A stretch of DNA of 33,994 nt from an uncultured Sphingomonadales bacterium. Its GTDB lineage: Bacteria; Pseudomonadota; Alphaproteobacteria; Sphingomonadales; Sphingomonadaceae. The stretch is taken from the NCBI GenBank assembly GCA_937863505.1, contig CALMGC010000113.1, positions 18,046 to 52,039 on the forward strand, in the 5' to 3' direction. This document shows positions 1-8,920 of this stretch, one piece after another. The notes under the pieces are model-generated. The model searched no databases. It saw only the letters and a list, made by a program, of their open reading frames with translations, and was not told the origin of the DNA. Numbering within the stretch: the first letter of the stretch is position 1; every line of letters begins with the position of its first letter. Both the position numbers and the translations under genes were made by a program.

Positions 1-201
1 CTGCCAGTCCCGATGCTCGATGGTGGCCACCTAATGTTCTACGCGATCGAGGCGGTGCGCCGGCGGCCGGTGGGGGCGGCGGCGCAGGAATGGGCGTTCC
101 GCGGCGGGCTCGCGGCGCTGCTCGGACTGATGCTGGTGGTGACGTTCAACGATCTGGGATCGCTGGGGTTATGGAAGGGGCTGGCCGGGTTGATCGGCTG
201 A
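1..201 (+). CDS. rseP: C-terminal part of RseP-family site-2 zinc metalloprotease (5' truncated by window)
   Basis: Frame open from base 1 reads LPVPMLDGGHLMFYAIEAVRRRPV, the conserved PxxDGGH C-terminal S2P motif; lies directly upstream of bamA as is typical. Confidence 0.9.
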   Translation: MPVPMLDGGHLMFYAIEAVRRRPVGAAAQEWAFRGGLAALLGLMLVVTFNDLGSLGLWKGLAGLIG

Positions 202-254
202 CGTAGCTGGGGCAGGGGGCCGGACGGGGCGAACAGGGTCTGGGGTCGGGGTAG

Positions 255-3152
255 TTGGTGATTGTGACGACAGTTTCATCGAAGGCGGGCTCGGCCCGGA
301 GCGTCCGCATGACGGCGGCGCTGCTGCTCGCCAGCACGGTCCTCGCAGGCGTCGCCGCCCCGGCCGACGCGCAGTTCGGCGGCGGCGGTCGTCGTGGCGG
401 CGGCCATCGCCCGCAGCCGAGCGCCAACAACGCCTCCAGCGGTCCTGTGACCAACCTGCCCCCGCCCTCGGACACGCCCGCGGTCGTCGTCACCGATCCA
501 AACGCAAAGGTGATCAAATCGCTCCGCGTCGAGGGATCGCAGCGGATCGAGCCGGAGACGGTGCTCAGCTACACCAAGTTGCGGACGGGACAGGCCTATA
601 CCAACGAAAGCCTCGACCAGGCGTTGCGCGATCTCGCCGCCAGCGACCTGTTCGCGGATTACTCGATCAGCGGCGCGTCGACCGGCGACATCGTCATCCG
701 CGTGCGCGAGAACCCGATCATCAATCGGGTGATTTTCGAGGGCAACAAGAACCTCAAGGAAGACAAGATCAAGAAGGAGGTGAAGCTCGCCCCGCGGCAG
801 ATCTTCACCCGCACCGCCGTCCGCGCGGACGTGGGCCGCATCATCGAGCTGTACCGTCGGCAGGGCCGCTTCGCCGCGAGCGTCGACCCCAAGATGGTCA
901 ACCTAGACCAGAACCGCGTCGACGTGGTGTTCGAAATCAACGAGGGCGCGAAGTCCAAGGTTCGCCAGATCAACATCATCGGCAACCAGGTCTTTTCCGA
1001 CAACAAGCTGCGCGAGCAGATGGCGACCAAGCAGGCCCGCTTCAGCCGCATCTTGTCGTCGAACACCTCCTATGACCAAGACCGGCTGGCCTATGACCAG
1101 CAGAAGCTGCGGCAGTTCTACCTGACGGAAGGCTATGCCGATTTCCGCGTCACCAGCGCGGTCGCGGAGCTGACGCCCGACAAGCGCGATTTCATCATCA
1201 CTTATGTCGTCGAGGAGGGAAAGCGCTACAAGTTCGGCGATGTCACCGTCGACAGCGACATCCGCGACTTCGACAACAAGAAGCTCGCCGACAGCCTGCG
1301 AATGAAGAAGGGTGACTGGTACAACGCCAAGACGGTCGAGGACTCGATCGACCAGATCAACCAGACCACCGGCCTGTTCGGCTATGCCTTCACCGACGTG
1401 AACCCAGAATATCAGCGCGACGCCGAGACGCTGACGATGGGGATCAACTTCCACATCGCGCAGGCGCAACGCACCTATGTCGAGCGGGTCGACATCACCG
1501 GCAACACGCAGACGCAGGACCGCGTGATCCGACGCGAGATCCGCTTGGCGGAAGGCGACGCCTTCAACAGCTTCCAGGTCAAGCGCAGCCAGGACCGCAT
1601 CAACAGCCTCGGCTATTTCCAGGACAAGTTCGAAATCAAGCAGACCGCGGGCAGCAGCCCCGACCGCGTCGTGCTGGGCGCCAACGTGGAGGAGAAGGCG
1701 ACCGGTTCGCTGCAGCTGTCCGTCGGCTATTCGAGCCTCGAACAGTTCATCATCCAGGCGAATATCACCCAAAGCAACTTCCGCGGCAAGGGCCAGGAGC
1801 TACGCGCGGGGATCAACTATTCCTATTACTCCAAGTCGGTCGAGCTCGGCTTTACCGATCCGTATGTGTTCAACAAAAACGTCGCGCTCGGTGTCGACTT
1901 GTTCCGGCGTGATTACAATTCGTTCAACACGACGCTGACCGGCACGCGCAATACGACCTATGCGCAGACCTCGACCGGTTTCCAGGTCCGCGCGGGCGTA
2001 CCGCTGACCGAGTTCTGGTCGCTGTCGGGCCGCTACGGCCTGTCGCAAGACAAGGTCTCGCTGGACCGGGCCACCTATTACACGGACAACAACGCCGACG
2101 GGATCAGGGGCAACAGCCCCGACGACACTTGCGACCCGATCCAGGCTGGGCGCTATCTCTGCGACTCGATCGGCACGCGGTTGACCTCGTCGGTCGGCTA
2201 TTCGCTGATCTACGACAGCCTCAACAGCCGCCTGCGCCCGACCAAGGGAACGCATTTCTCGTTCAGCCAGGATTTCGCGGGGCTTGGCGGCAGCGTCAAG
2301 TACCTGCGCACCCGCGCGGACGCGTCCAAATATTACGGGCTGGGTAGCGGCTTCGTGCTCTCGTTTGCGGGCGAGGGCGGATACATCAAGTCGCTTGAAG
2401 GCAGTCGCGGCGCGGGCGTCGACTCGGTTCGCATCACAGACCGCTTCTATCTCGGCGAGCCGCAGTTCCGCGGCTTCGATATCCGCGGCGTCGGCCCGCG
2501 CGTGATCCGGTATTCCTACATGACCGACGCCACGACGGGTGCGCAGACGCTGGTCACCGACAAGAACTCGGTCACCAACGACGCGCTCGGCGGCCATGCC
2601 TATTACCTCGGCAAGGTCGAGCTTGAATTGCCGCTAGGTGCGGGCGCGCGCGAGCTGGGGCTGCGCCCGTCGATCTACGCACAGTTTGGCAGCCTGTTCG
2701 GGTTGACGCGGCCGTCGGTGACCGGCCCCTGCACGGGTAGCCAGACCACCGGCTGCTTCCCGACCCATGTCGATGCCAATGGCAGGACGATCGTCGATCC
2801 GCTCGTCACCTTCGTCAAGGACGGCTCGGGCAACCAGCTTTATGCCGTCCCGCTGACCGATGCGTCGGGCAACGCGATCACTAATGGCGGCACGACCACG
2901 ACCTGCGCAACCGGCACGGGGACGATCGGCAATTGCACCGGCACCACGGTCAACACCGCCGTGAGCAACAGCGCCGGGCCGTTCAACGAAGTCTACTATG
3001 GCAGCACCGCACGGCCGCGGCTGTCCGTGGGCGCGGGCGTCAACTGGAACTCGCCGTTCGGCCCGCTGCGTATCGACATCGCCAAGGCCATTCTCACCCA
3101 GCCGGGCGACGACAAGAAACTCGTCACCTTCAACGTAGGAACCCAGTTCTGA
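255..3152 (+). CDS. bamA: Outer membrane protein assembly factor BamA (POTRA repeats + Omp85 barrel)
   Basis: 965-aa ORF with signal peptide, POTRA-like repeats, barrel ending in ...KKLVTFNVGTQF (terminal aromatic), followed by skp/ompH-like and fabZ. Start codon ambiguous (TTG 255 / GTG 258 / GTG 264). Confidence 0.95.
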   Translation: MVIVTTVSSKAGSARSVRMTAALLLASTVLAGVAAPADAQFGGGGRRGGGHRPQPSANNASSGPVTNLPPPSDTPAVVVTDPNAKVIKSLRVEGSQRIEPETVLSYTKLRTGQAYTNESLDQALRDLAASDLFADYSISGASTGDIVIRVRENPIINRVIFEGNKNLKEDKIKKEVKLAPRQIFTRTAVRADVGRIIELYRRQGRFAASVDPKMVNLDQNRVDVVFEINEGAKSKVRQINIIGNQVFSDNKLREQMATKQARFSRILSSNTSYDQDRLAYDQQKLRQFYLTEGYADFRVTSAVAELTPDKRDFIITYVVEEGKRYKFGDVTVDSDIRDFDNKKLADSLRMKKGDWYNAKTVEDSIDQINQTTGLFGYAFTDVNPEYQRDAETLTMGINFHIAQAQRTYVERVDITGNTQTQDRVIRREIRLAEGDAFNSFQVKRSQDRINSLGYFQDKFEIKQTAGSSPDRVVLGANVEEKATGSLQLSVGYSSLEQFIIQANITQSNFRGKGQELRAGINYSYYSKSVELGFTDPYVFNKNVALGVDLFRRDYNSFNTTLTGTRNTTYAQTSTGFQVRAGVPLTEFWSLSGRYGLSQDKVSLDRATYYTDNNADGIRGNSPDDTCDPIQAGRYLCDSIGTRLTSSVGYSLIYDSLNSRLRPTKGTHFSFSQDFAGLGGSVKYLRTRADASKYYGLGSGFVLSFAGEGGYIKSLEGSRGAGVDSVRITDRFYLGEPQFRGFDIRGVGPRVIRYSYMTDATTGAQTLVTDKNSVTNDALGGHAYYLGKVELELPLGAGARELGLRPSIYAQFGSLFGLTRPSVTGPCTGSQTTGCFPTHVDANGRTIVDPLVTFVKDGSGNQLYAVPLTDASGNAITNGGTTTTCATGTGTIGNCTGTTVNTAVSNSAGPFNEVYYGSTARPRLSVGAGVNWNSPFGPLRIDIAKAILTQPGDDKKLVTFNVGTQF

Positions 3153-3772
3153 TGACCAAGCACCTGTCCGCCGCGGCGCTCGCCGCCGCCCTGCTCCTGC
3201 CCGCCGTCGCCGCCGCGCAGGCGCCCGGCGCGATCCTGATCGTCGATACCGACCGCATCCTGACGGAGTGCACCGCGTGCCGCGCGGCCACCACCCAGCT
3301 GCAGGCGCAGGCGCAGCAGCGCGACCAGCGCGCGCAAACGCTCGCCGCCACGCTCCAGACGCAGCAGCAGACGCTTCAGACCGCGGTCAACGCGGCCCCG
3401 AACCACCAGCCTGACGCCGCGCTTCAGGCCCGCATCGCCGCCTTCGAGCAACAGCGTAACAGCGCCGCGCAGGAGTTGCAGGGAACGGACGAGCGTCTCC
3501 GCTCGACCCAGCAGAACGTCCAGCGGCAGATCTACGCGCGGCTCGGCCCGATCATCAGCGGCGTCCAGCGTCAGCGCAACGCTTCCATCGTACTCGCCAA
3601 AAATGCGACGCTCGCCAGCGCGGACCCGATCGAGGTGACCAACGACGTGCTGACGCAGCTCAACGCGCAGCTGCCGTCGGTCAGCGTCACCCCGCTCCCG
3701 GCGCAGAACGGTGCCGCCGCCCCCGCACCCGCGCCCGCGGCCACGGGCCGTCGCAACAGCGGCGGGCGGTGA
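3152..3772 (+). CDS. OmpH/Skp-family periplasmic chaperone
   Basis: ATG overlaps the bamA stop (TGATG); signal peptide [31 protein letters not shown] motif, Gln-rich coiled-coil; position between bamA and fabZ. Confidence 0.85.
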   Translation: MTKHLSAAALAAALLLPAVAAAQAPGAILIVDTDRILTECTACRAATTQLQAQAQQRDQRAQTLAATLQTQQQTLQTAVNAAPNHQPDAALQARIAAFEQQRNSAAQELQGTDERLRSTQQNVQRQIYARLGPIISGVQRQRNASIVLAKNATLASADPIEVTNDVLTQLNAQLPSVSVTPLPAQNGAAAPAPAPAATGRRNSGGR

Positions 3773-4245
3773 GCGAAGAACACCCGGTCGCGTCGCTAGG
3801 CCCGCTCGATGTCAAGCGGGTCATGGCGGCGCTGCCGCATCGCTACCCGATGCTGCTGGTCGATCGGGTCGAGGAGCTGATTCCCGACCGGTCGATCGCC
3901 GCGATCAAGGCGGTGACGATCAACGAGGGCTTCTTCCAGGGGCATTTCCCCGGTCGCCCGATCATGCCGGGCGTACTGATCGTCGAGGCGCTGGCGCAGG
4001 CGGCGGGGGTGCTCGCGGTGGAGAGCCTCGGCCTCGCGGGCACGGGGAAGCTCGTCTATTTCATGGCGATCGACGCGGCGAAGTTCAGGAAGCCGGTCGA
4101 GCCGGGCGTGCTGCTCCGGCTCGAGGTGGAGTTCGTCCAGAAGCGCGCCAAGGTATGCCGCTTCGCGGGCCGCGCGAGCATCGACGGCCAGCTCGCGGCC
4201 GAAGCGCAGTTCACCGCGATGATCGCCGATCCGCCAAGCGGGTGA
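3769..4245 (+). CDS. fabZ: 3-hydroxyacyl-[acyl-carrier-protein] dehydratase FabZ
   Basis: Hot-dog signature [13 protein letters not shown]...[30 protein letters not shown] start overlapping the upstream stop by 4 bp. Confidence 0.97.
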   Translation: MSEEHPVASLGPLDVKRVMAALPHRYPMLLVDRVEELIPDRSIAAIKAVTINEGFFQGHFPGRPIMPGVLIVEALAQAAGVLAVESLGLAGTGKLVYFMAIDAAKFRKPVEPGVLLRLEVEFVQKRAKVCRFAGRASIDGQLAAEAQFTAMIADPPSG

Positions 4246-4689
4246 TCATCGCGCTGTGGCGCGTGCGGTGCTGTGCTCGGGCGCCTTGGGCCGCCCCGCT
4301 TCGGCTCGTTCGAGCCGCTCTTGCCGCTTTGCCTCGCGTCGCAGCTGCACCTGTTCGGCTCGGGTCAGTCGACGGGCACCACCGACGACGATGTCGCCTG
4401 GCGACTCTTGCGGGGCAGCGACCGGAGTGTCTTGCGCGGCTGCCGGAGAAACAAGGCCGAGTCCGCTCGCGACCAGTGCGGCAGCGGCCAGCGCGGCACG
4501 TCCGATCGGGCGACGATACCGGACACATACCTCCTCCCGTGCATCGGCAAGCAAAGTCATCCGCTGCGCTTCGCCCATGCGGTCGAGGTCATGCACATGC
4601 TTGTTGCAGCGCTCGCAGAATGACGTTCGCGCATCTCCAAGCTGAAGCGGAAGCGGGCAAGGGGTCACGATCGGCGGGCAATAGGGCAT
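4246..4689 (-). CDS. Small membrane protein with N-terminal Cys-rich (FCxxCxKxVHDL) motif
   Basis: 147-aa product starting MPYCPPIVTPCPLPLQLGDARTSFCERCNKHVHDLDRM, then hydrophobic segment RAALAAAALVASGLGLVSPAAAQD and charged tail. Longer ORF 4246..5415 judged an upstream extension through rpmE/PilZ antisense. Confidence 0.7.
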   Translation of the reverse strand: MPYCPPIVTPCPLPLQLGDARTSFCERCNKHVHDLDRMGEAQRMTLLADAREEVCVRYRRPIGRAALAAAALVASGLGLVSPAAAQDTPVAAPQESPGDIVVGGARRLTRAEQVQLRREAKRQERLERAEAGRPKAPEHSTARATAR

Positions 4690-4789
4690 GGTCCGGCACC
4701 TCCACTTGGCAGGGTAGCAAAGCTGTTCCGCGTAGACCAGCCGCCCTTGCCCGGACGAACCGGCTCCGCTACCGTCCGATAGTTTTCGA

Positions 4790-4806
4790 GCTGGTCGGAA
4801 ACCAGC
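4790..4806 (+). promoter_or_regulatory. Candidate rpmE leader hairpin (GCTGGT-CGGAA-ACCAGC) just upstream of the SD
   Basis: Perfect 6-bp inverted repeat with 5-nt loop, followed by AGGAGC SD and rpmE ATG at 4825. Confidence 0.35.
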
Positions 4807-4824
4807 CGCATCAGGAGCATATTC

Positions 4825-5052
4825 ATGAAGCCCAATACGCATCCAGACTATCACATGATCAAGGTGCAGATGACCGACGGCACCGTGTTCGAGACCCGCT
4901 CCACCTGGGGCAAGGAGGGCGACACTATGCAGCTCGACATCGACCCGCTCGCGCATCCGGCCTGGACCGGCGGGCGCGGCACGATGCTCGACGCGGGCGG
5001 GCAGGTCGCGCGCTTCAACAAGCGGTTCGGCGGGCTGACGCTCAAGCGCTGA
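4825..5052 (+). CDS. rpmE: 50S ribosomal protein L31
   Basis: 75-aa [50 protein letters not shown]...[14 protein letters not shown], typical alphaproteobacterial L31 lacking zinc cysteines. Confidence 0.96.
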   Translation: MKPNTHPDYHMIKVQMTDGTVFETRSTWGKEGDTMQLDIDPLAHPAWTGGRGTMLDAGGQVARFNKRFGGLTLKR

Positions 5053-5067
5053 AGCGCGCCCGGGTTG

Positions 5068-5091
5068 ACGCGGCGTTAGCCAGCGCCGCGT
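5068..5091 (+). terminator. Terminator-like hairpin after rpmE (ACGCGGCG-TTAGCCAG-CGCCGCGT)
   Basis: Perfect 8-bp GC-rich stem with 8-nt loop, 16 nt after the rpmE stop; only a weak pyrimidine tract (ACCCCTTA) follows. Confidence 0.45.
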
Positions 5092-5103
5092 ACCCCTTAG
5101 ACC

Positions 5104-5421
5104 ATGTTCGCCGCCGAATTTAAACCCGCCCAGCTGGGTCGCCGTCGCAGCGTCCGCGCGCCGGTGTCGCTCGACGCGCGCATCGGCAAGACCGCGCGCG
5201 CCTTGTGCAAGCTGGTCGACGTGTCGGTCCACGGCGCGCGGTTGCAGACCTATTCGGCGCTGACCCGCGGCGGCACGATCTGGCTGACGCTGCCCGGCGT
5301 CGGCCAGCGCGCGGCGGACGTGATGTGGGCGGACGACTTCACCGCCGGTTGCCAGTTCCACCAGCCGCTCGATGAGGACAGCGTCGAGGCGCTGATCGCG
5401 CTCAGCCAGGGCCAACGCTGA
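5104..5421 (+). CDS. PilZ domain-containing protein
   Basis: 105 aa: RRRSVRAPVSLDARIG...LVDVSVHGARLQT...IWLTLPGVGQRAADVMWADDFTAGCQFHQPL matches the RxxxR and D/NxSxxG PilZ pattern. Confidence 0.8.
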   Translation: MFAAEFKPAQLGRRRSVRAPVSLDARIGKTARALCKLVDVSVHGARLQTYSALTRGGTIWLTLPGVGQRAADVMWADDFTAGCQFHQPLDEDSVEALIALSQGQR

Positions 5422-5425
5422 GGCG

Positions 5426-5515
<90 letters not shown>

Positions 5516-5609
5516 CGCGCGCGCTCGCCTTACCGGGCGGGCGATCGGTCGTGCAAGGCCCGCGACGATTCGTGTTCCGGCGCGCGCCCCGCTGTGGCAA
5601 GGACGGGCG

Positions 5610-6647
5610 ATGGGGCGGGTGATCAGATCGGCACGGTGGACAGCGGCGCTGCTGCTCGCGTGCATGGGCCCCGGCGGCGCGGTGTCGGCGCAGGACGATG
5701 CGGGGTTCCAGACCTTCCTCGCCTCGCTTCGCCCCCGCGCACTGGCGGCGGGGGTGAGCGCGGCAACGGCGGACTCGGTCCTGCCGACGCTGACGTTCAA
5801 CGCCCGCGTCGTCGCGCTCGACCGCGCGCAGCCCGGCGCGGACCCGAACGCACCGGCGCCGAAGTTCGCGCCTTACTACCGTACGCATGTCGACGCCGCG
5901 CGGATCAGCCGCGGGCGCGAGGTATACGCGACGCAGCGCCCGCTCGCGCGCCGGTTCGAGGCGGATTCGGGCGTGCCCGAAGCGATCGCGGTGTCGATCT
6001 GGGGCAATGAAAGCAATTATGGCGTGTATACCGGCAATTTCGACCTGCTCCGCAGCCTTGCCAGCCTCGCCTATGACGGGCGGCGGCGCGAGCTGTTCAC
6101 CGGCGAGTTCCTCGATGCGCTCAAGATGGTCGACCGTGGTGTTCCCCGCGAGCAGCTGAAGGGGAGCTGGGCGGGAGCCACGGGCAATCCACAGTTCCTG
6201 CCCTCCATCTACCTTCGCGTGGCGCGCGACGGCGACGGCGACGGGCGCGTGGATATCTGGCGCAGCCCGGCGGACACGCTCGCCTCGATCGCCAATTACT
6301 TCCGCGACGCCGGGTGGCGGCGCGGACAGTCCTGGGGCTTGGCGGTGAACGTACCCGCCGGCTTCGACGAGCGGCAGGTGACCAACCGGCTGCTAAGCCC
6401 GCGCTGCCCGCGCGTGTTCGCACGGCATAGCGGCTGGCGCATGATGGCCGAATGGCGCGCGCTCGGCATCCAGCCGCAATCACGCGAATGGCCCGAGGAT
6501 CGCGTCCTCGCGACCTTGTTTCAGCCCGACGGGCAGGGGCAGACCGCGTATCTCTTGACGAGCAATTACCGCGTGATCCTCGACTACAACTGCTCCAATT
6601 TTTACGCGTTGTCGGTGGGACTGCTGGCCGATGCGGTCGAGAAGTAG
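5610..6647 (+). CDS. Lytic murein transglycosylase (MltB-like, SLT_2)
   Basis: Signal peptide; SGVPEAIAVSIWGNESNYGVYTGNFDLLRSLASLAYDGRR...LKGSWAGATGNPQFLPSIYLRVARDGDGDGRVDIW, catalytic Glu motif and GxxQFxPS-like motif. Confidence 0.93.
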   Translation: MGRVIRSARWTAALLLACMGPGGAVSAQDDAGFQTFLASLRPRALAAGVSAATADSVLPTLTFNARVVALDRAQPGADPNAPAPKFAPYYRTHVDAARISRGREVYATQRPLARRFEADSGVPEAIAVSIWGNESNYGVYTGNFDLLRSLASLAYDGRRRELFTGEFLDALKMVDRGVPREQLKGSWAGATGNPQFLPSIYLRVARDGDGDGRVDIWRSPADTLASIANYFRDAGWRRGQSWGLAVNVPAGFDERQVTNRLLSPRCPRVFARHSGWRMMAEWRALGIQPQSREWPEDRVLATLFQPDGQGQTAYLLTSNYRVILDYNCSNFYALSVGLLADAVEK

Positions 6648-7131
6648 CGCGGTCGCGGCGCTGCTGCTGAGTGGTTGCGTCGGCAGCCCGCGACCGGGCG
6701 GGTCGGCGGTCGGCTATGACGCGACGGGCGCGGCGACCTGGTATGGCGGAGCGTTCGCCGGTCGCCCGACCGCCTCGGGCGCGCCGTTCGACCCCGCCGC
6801 GTTCACCGCCGCGCACTGGACGCTGCCGCTCTGCACACTGGTCGAGGTGACCGCGCTCGACACCGGCCGCCATGCGCGCGTACTGATCAACGATCGTGGG
6901 CCACGCGACACTAGGCTGCTGATCGACCTGTCGCGCGCCGCGGCTGATGCGCTCGGCGGCGCGCGGCATCTCGCGCGCGTCCGCGTCCGCGCGGTCGCCG
7001 GACAATATCTCCCGCGCGGTGAAAAGCGTGACCTGCTCGCGCCCGACCCGCAAGCCGGGCGTGACGCGGGCGCAAGCGCCGGTTATCACGCTTCGATCAC
7101 CCCGCCGAACCGATGGAACGCACCCCCGTGA
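6631..7131 (+). CDS. RlpA-like septal ring lytic transglycosylase / DPBB lipoprotein
   Basis: Lipobox-like LLLSGC; GAATWYGGAFAGRPTASGAPFDPAAFTAAHWTLPLCTLVEVT...VLINDRGPRDTRLLIDLSRAAADALG is the RlpA double-psi beta-barrel signature. Confidence 0.9.
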   Translation: MRSRSSAVAALLLSGCVGSPRPGGSAVGYDATGAATWYGGAFAGRPTASGAPFDPAAFTAAHWTLPLCTLVEVTALDTGRHARVLINDRGPRDTRLLIDLSRAAADALGGARHLARVRVRAVAGQYLPRGEKRDLLAPDPQAGRDAGASAGYHASITPPNRWNAPP

Positions 7132-8291
7132 AGTTGACCTATCTCGCGCCGCTCACCCTCGTCCTGCTCGCCGTGCCGGGCCAGGCCGCTGCGCCCGTGT
7201 TCGACACACCCGCGCCGGTCGCGTTCATGCAGGACCTGTCCTCGGGCGCGGTGCTGTATCAGAAGGACGCGGACCGCCGGATGCCGCCCGCCTCGATGGC
7301 GAAGATGATGACGGTCTACCTCGCCTTCGACCTTATCCAGCACGGCCAGCTCAGGCTCGACCAGAAGATCGCGGTGCGGCCCGAGACGTGGAAGAAGTGG
7401 CATTCGCAGGGCTCGACGATGTTCCTCGGCGTCGGCGAGCAACCGACAGTGGCGGACCTGCTCCACGGTATCGTGACGCTGTCCGGGAACGACGCCTGCG
7501 TGGTGCTGGCGGAGGGCGTGGCGGGGACCGAGGAGGCGTTCGTCGGTCAGATGAACGAGGCGGCGGCGCGGATCGGGCTGCACGAGAGCCATTTCGGCAC
7601 CTCCAACGGCTGGCCCGACAACGGCGTGACCTATGTCACCGCGCGTGACCTCGGCAAGCTGGCGGTGGCGACGATCCAGAACCATCCGCAGCTATACCGC
7701 ACCTTCTATTCGCAGCGCAGCTTCAGCTGGGGCAAGACGCTGGGCGCGGGCAAGGACATCAGCCAGGAGAACCGCGATCCCTTGCTCGGTCGCGTCGCGG
7801 GCGCGGACGGGCTCAAGACCGGGCACACCGACGAGGCAGGCTATGGCTTTACCGGTTCCGCGGAGCAGGGCGGGCGACGGCTGGTGATGGTGGTGGCCGG
7901 TCTCAACAGCTTCAACCAACGCATTGAAGAGTCGGTCAAGTTCATGGACTGGGGCTTTCGTTCGTGGCAGCAGAAGACGCTGGCGCACAAGGGCAAGCTG
8001 GTCGAGACGGCGGACGTGCAGCTGGGCGACAGCAATCATGTCGGGCTGGTGACGGCGCAGGACCTGAAGGTGACGCTGCCCGGCGGCGCTGTGCCGGTGA
8101 TGCAGGCCAAGGTCGTGTATGACGGCCCGATCAAAGCACCGATCAAGGCGGGGCAGCATGTCGCCGACCTCGTCGTCACCTCGCCGGGCCTGCCCGAGCA
8201 GACGCTACCGCTGGTGGCGCAGGCGGATGTGGCGCAGGCGGGGTTCTTCGGGCGCGCCTGGGCGGGGCTGCGCTCGCTGTTCGGCGGGTGA
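7113..8291 (+). CDS. D-alanyl-D-alanine carboxypeptidase (PBP5/6-like, S11)
   Basis: SMAKMMT (SxxK), SGNDA (SxN), KTGHTD (KTG) motifs; PBP5-like C-terminal domain. Confidence 0.95.
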   Translation: MERTPVKLTYLAPLTLVLLAVPGQAAAPVFDTPAPVAFMQDLSSGAVLYQKDADRRMPPASMAKMMTVYLAFDLIQHGQLRLDQKIAVRPETWKKWHSQGSTMFLGVGEQPTVADLLHGIVTLSGNDACVVLAEGVAGTEEAFVGQMNEAAARIGLHESHFGTSNGWPDNGVTYVTARDLGKLAVATIQNHPQLYRTFYSQRSFSWGKTLGAGKDISQENRDPLLGRVAGADGLKTGHTDEAGYGFTGSAEQGGRRLVMVVAGLNSFNQRIEESVKFMDWGFRSWQQKTLAHKGKLVETADVQLGDSNHVGLVTAQDLKVTLPGGAVPVMQAKVVYDGPIKAPIKAGQHVADLVVTSPGLPEQTLPLVAQADVAQAGFFGRAWAGLRSLFGG

Positions 8292-8920
8292 GCGCGGCGG
8301 CGCGCTTCATTACGCTGGAGGGCGGGGAGGGCGCGGGCAAATCGACCCAGGCGCGCGCACTCGCGGCGGCGCTGGCGGAGCGCGGCATCGACGCGGTGGT
8401 GACGCGTGAGCCGGGCGGGAGCGAAGGCGCGGAGGCGATCCGGACGTTGCTGCTCGGCGGCGGTGTCGACCGCTGGAGCGCGCGGGCTGAGGCACTTTTG
8501 TTCGCGGCCGCGCGTGCGGACCATGTCGAGCGGTTGATCCGCCCGGCGCTGGCGGCGGGACGGTGGGTGATCTGCGACCGGTTTCTCGACTCGACGCGGG
8601 CCTATCAGGGTGCGGGTGAGGAGGCGGAGGACGCCTCGATCCTCGCTCTCCATGCATTCGGCTCCAAAGGGCTGCTGCCCGATCGAACGATCGTGCTCGA
8701 ACTGTCACTTGCCGAAGGGGAGGCGCGCGCTTCCAAGCGCGACGGCGCTGCGGCGGACCGGTTCGCCGCGCGCGGGCGGGCGTTCCACGAGGCGGTCGCG
8801 CGCGGCTTCCACGCCATCGCCGAGCGCGAGCCCGAGCGGGTGCGCGTCGTCGACGCGAGCGGCGCGCCCGAACAGGTGACCGCGCGGCTGCTCACCGGGC
8901 TCGCCGACCTGCTGCCATGA
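8288..8920 (+). CDS. tmk: Thymidylate kinase
   Basis: FITLEGGEGAGKSTQARALAAAL P-loop, VTREPGGS, DRFLDSTRAYQG. Confidence 0.97.
   Translation: MSAAARFITLEGGEGAGKSTQARALAAALAERGIDAVVTREPGGSEGAEAIRTLLLGGGVDRWSARAEALLFAAARADHVERLIRPALAAGRWVICDRFLDSTRAYQGAGEEAEDASILALHAFGSKGLLPDRTIVLELSLAEGEARASKRDGAAADRFAARGRAFHEAVARGFHAIAEREPERVRVVDASGAPEQVTARLLTGLADLLP

Noticed and set aside
903-2597. Long minus-strand ORFs (289 and 265 aa) within bamA
   Set aside because: Antisense shadow of the well supported bamA reading frame; low-complexity Val/Asp/Arg-rich translations with no recognisable motif.
3711-5123. 470-aa + strand ORF across fabZ and rpmE
   Set aside because: Out of frame with fabZ and rpmE, Arg/Gly/Pro-rich, no domain; fabZ and rpmE are clear.
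4690-5415. N-terminal extension of the 389-aa minus ORF (4246..5415)
   Set aside because: The extension is antisense to rpmE and PilZ; a sensible start (MPYCPP...) exists at 4689.
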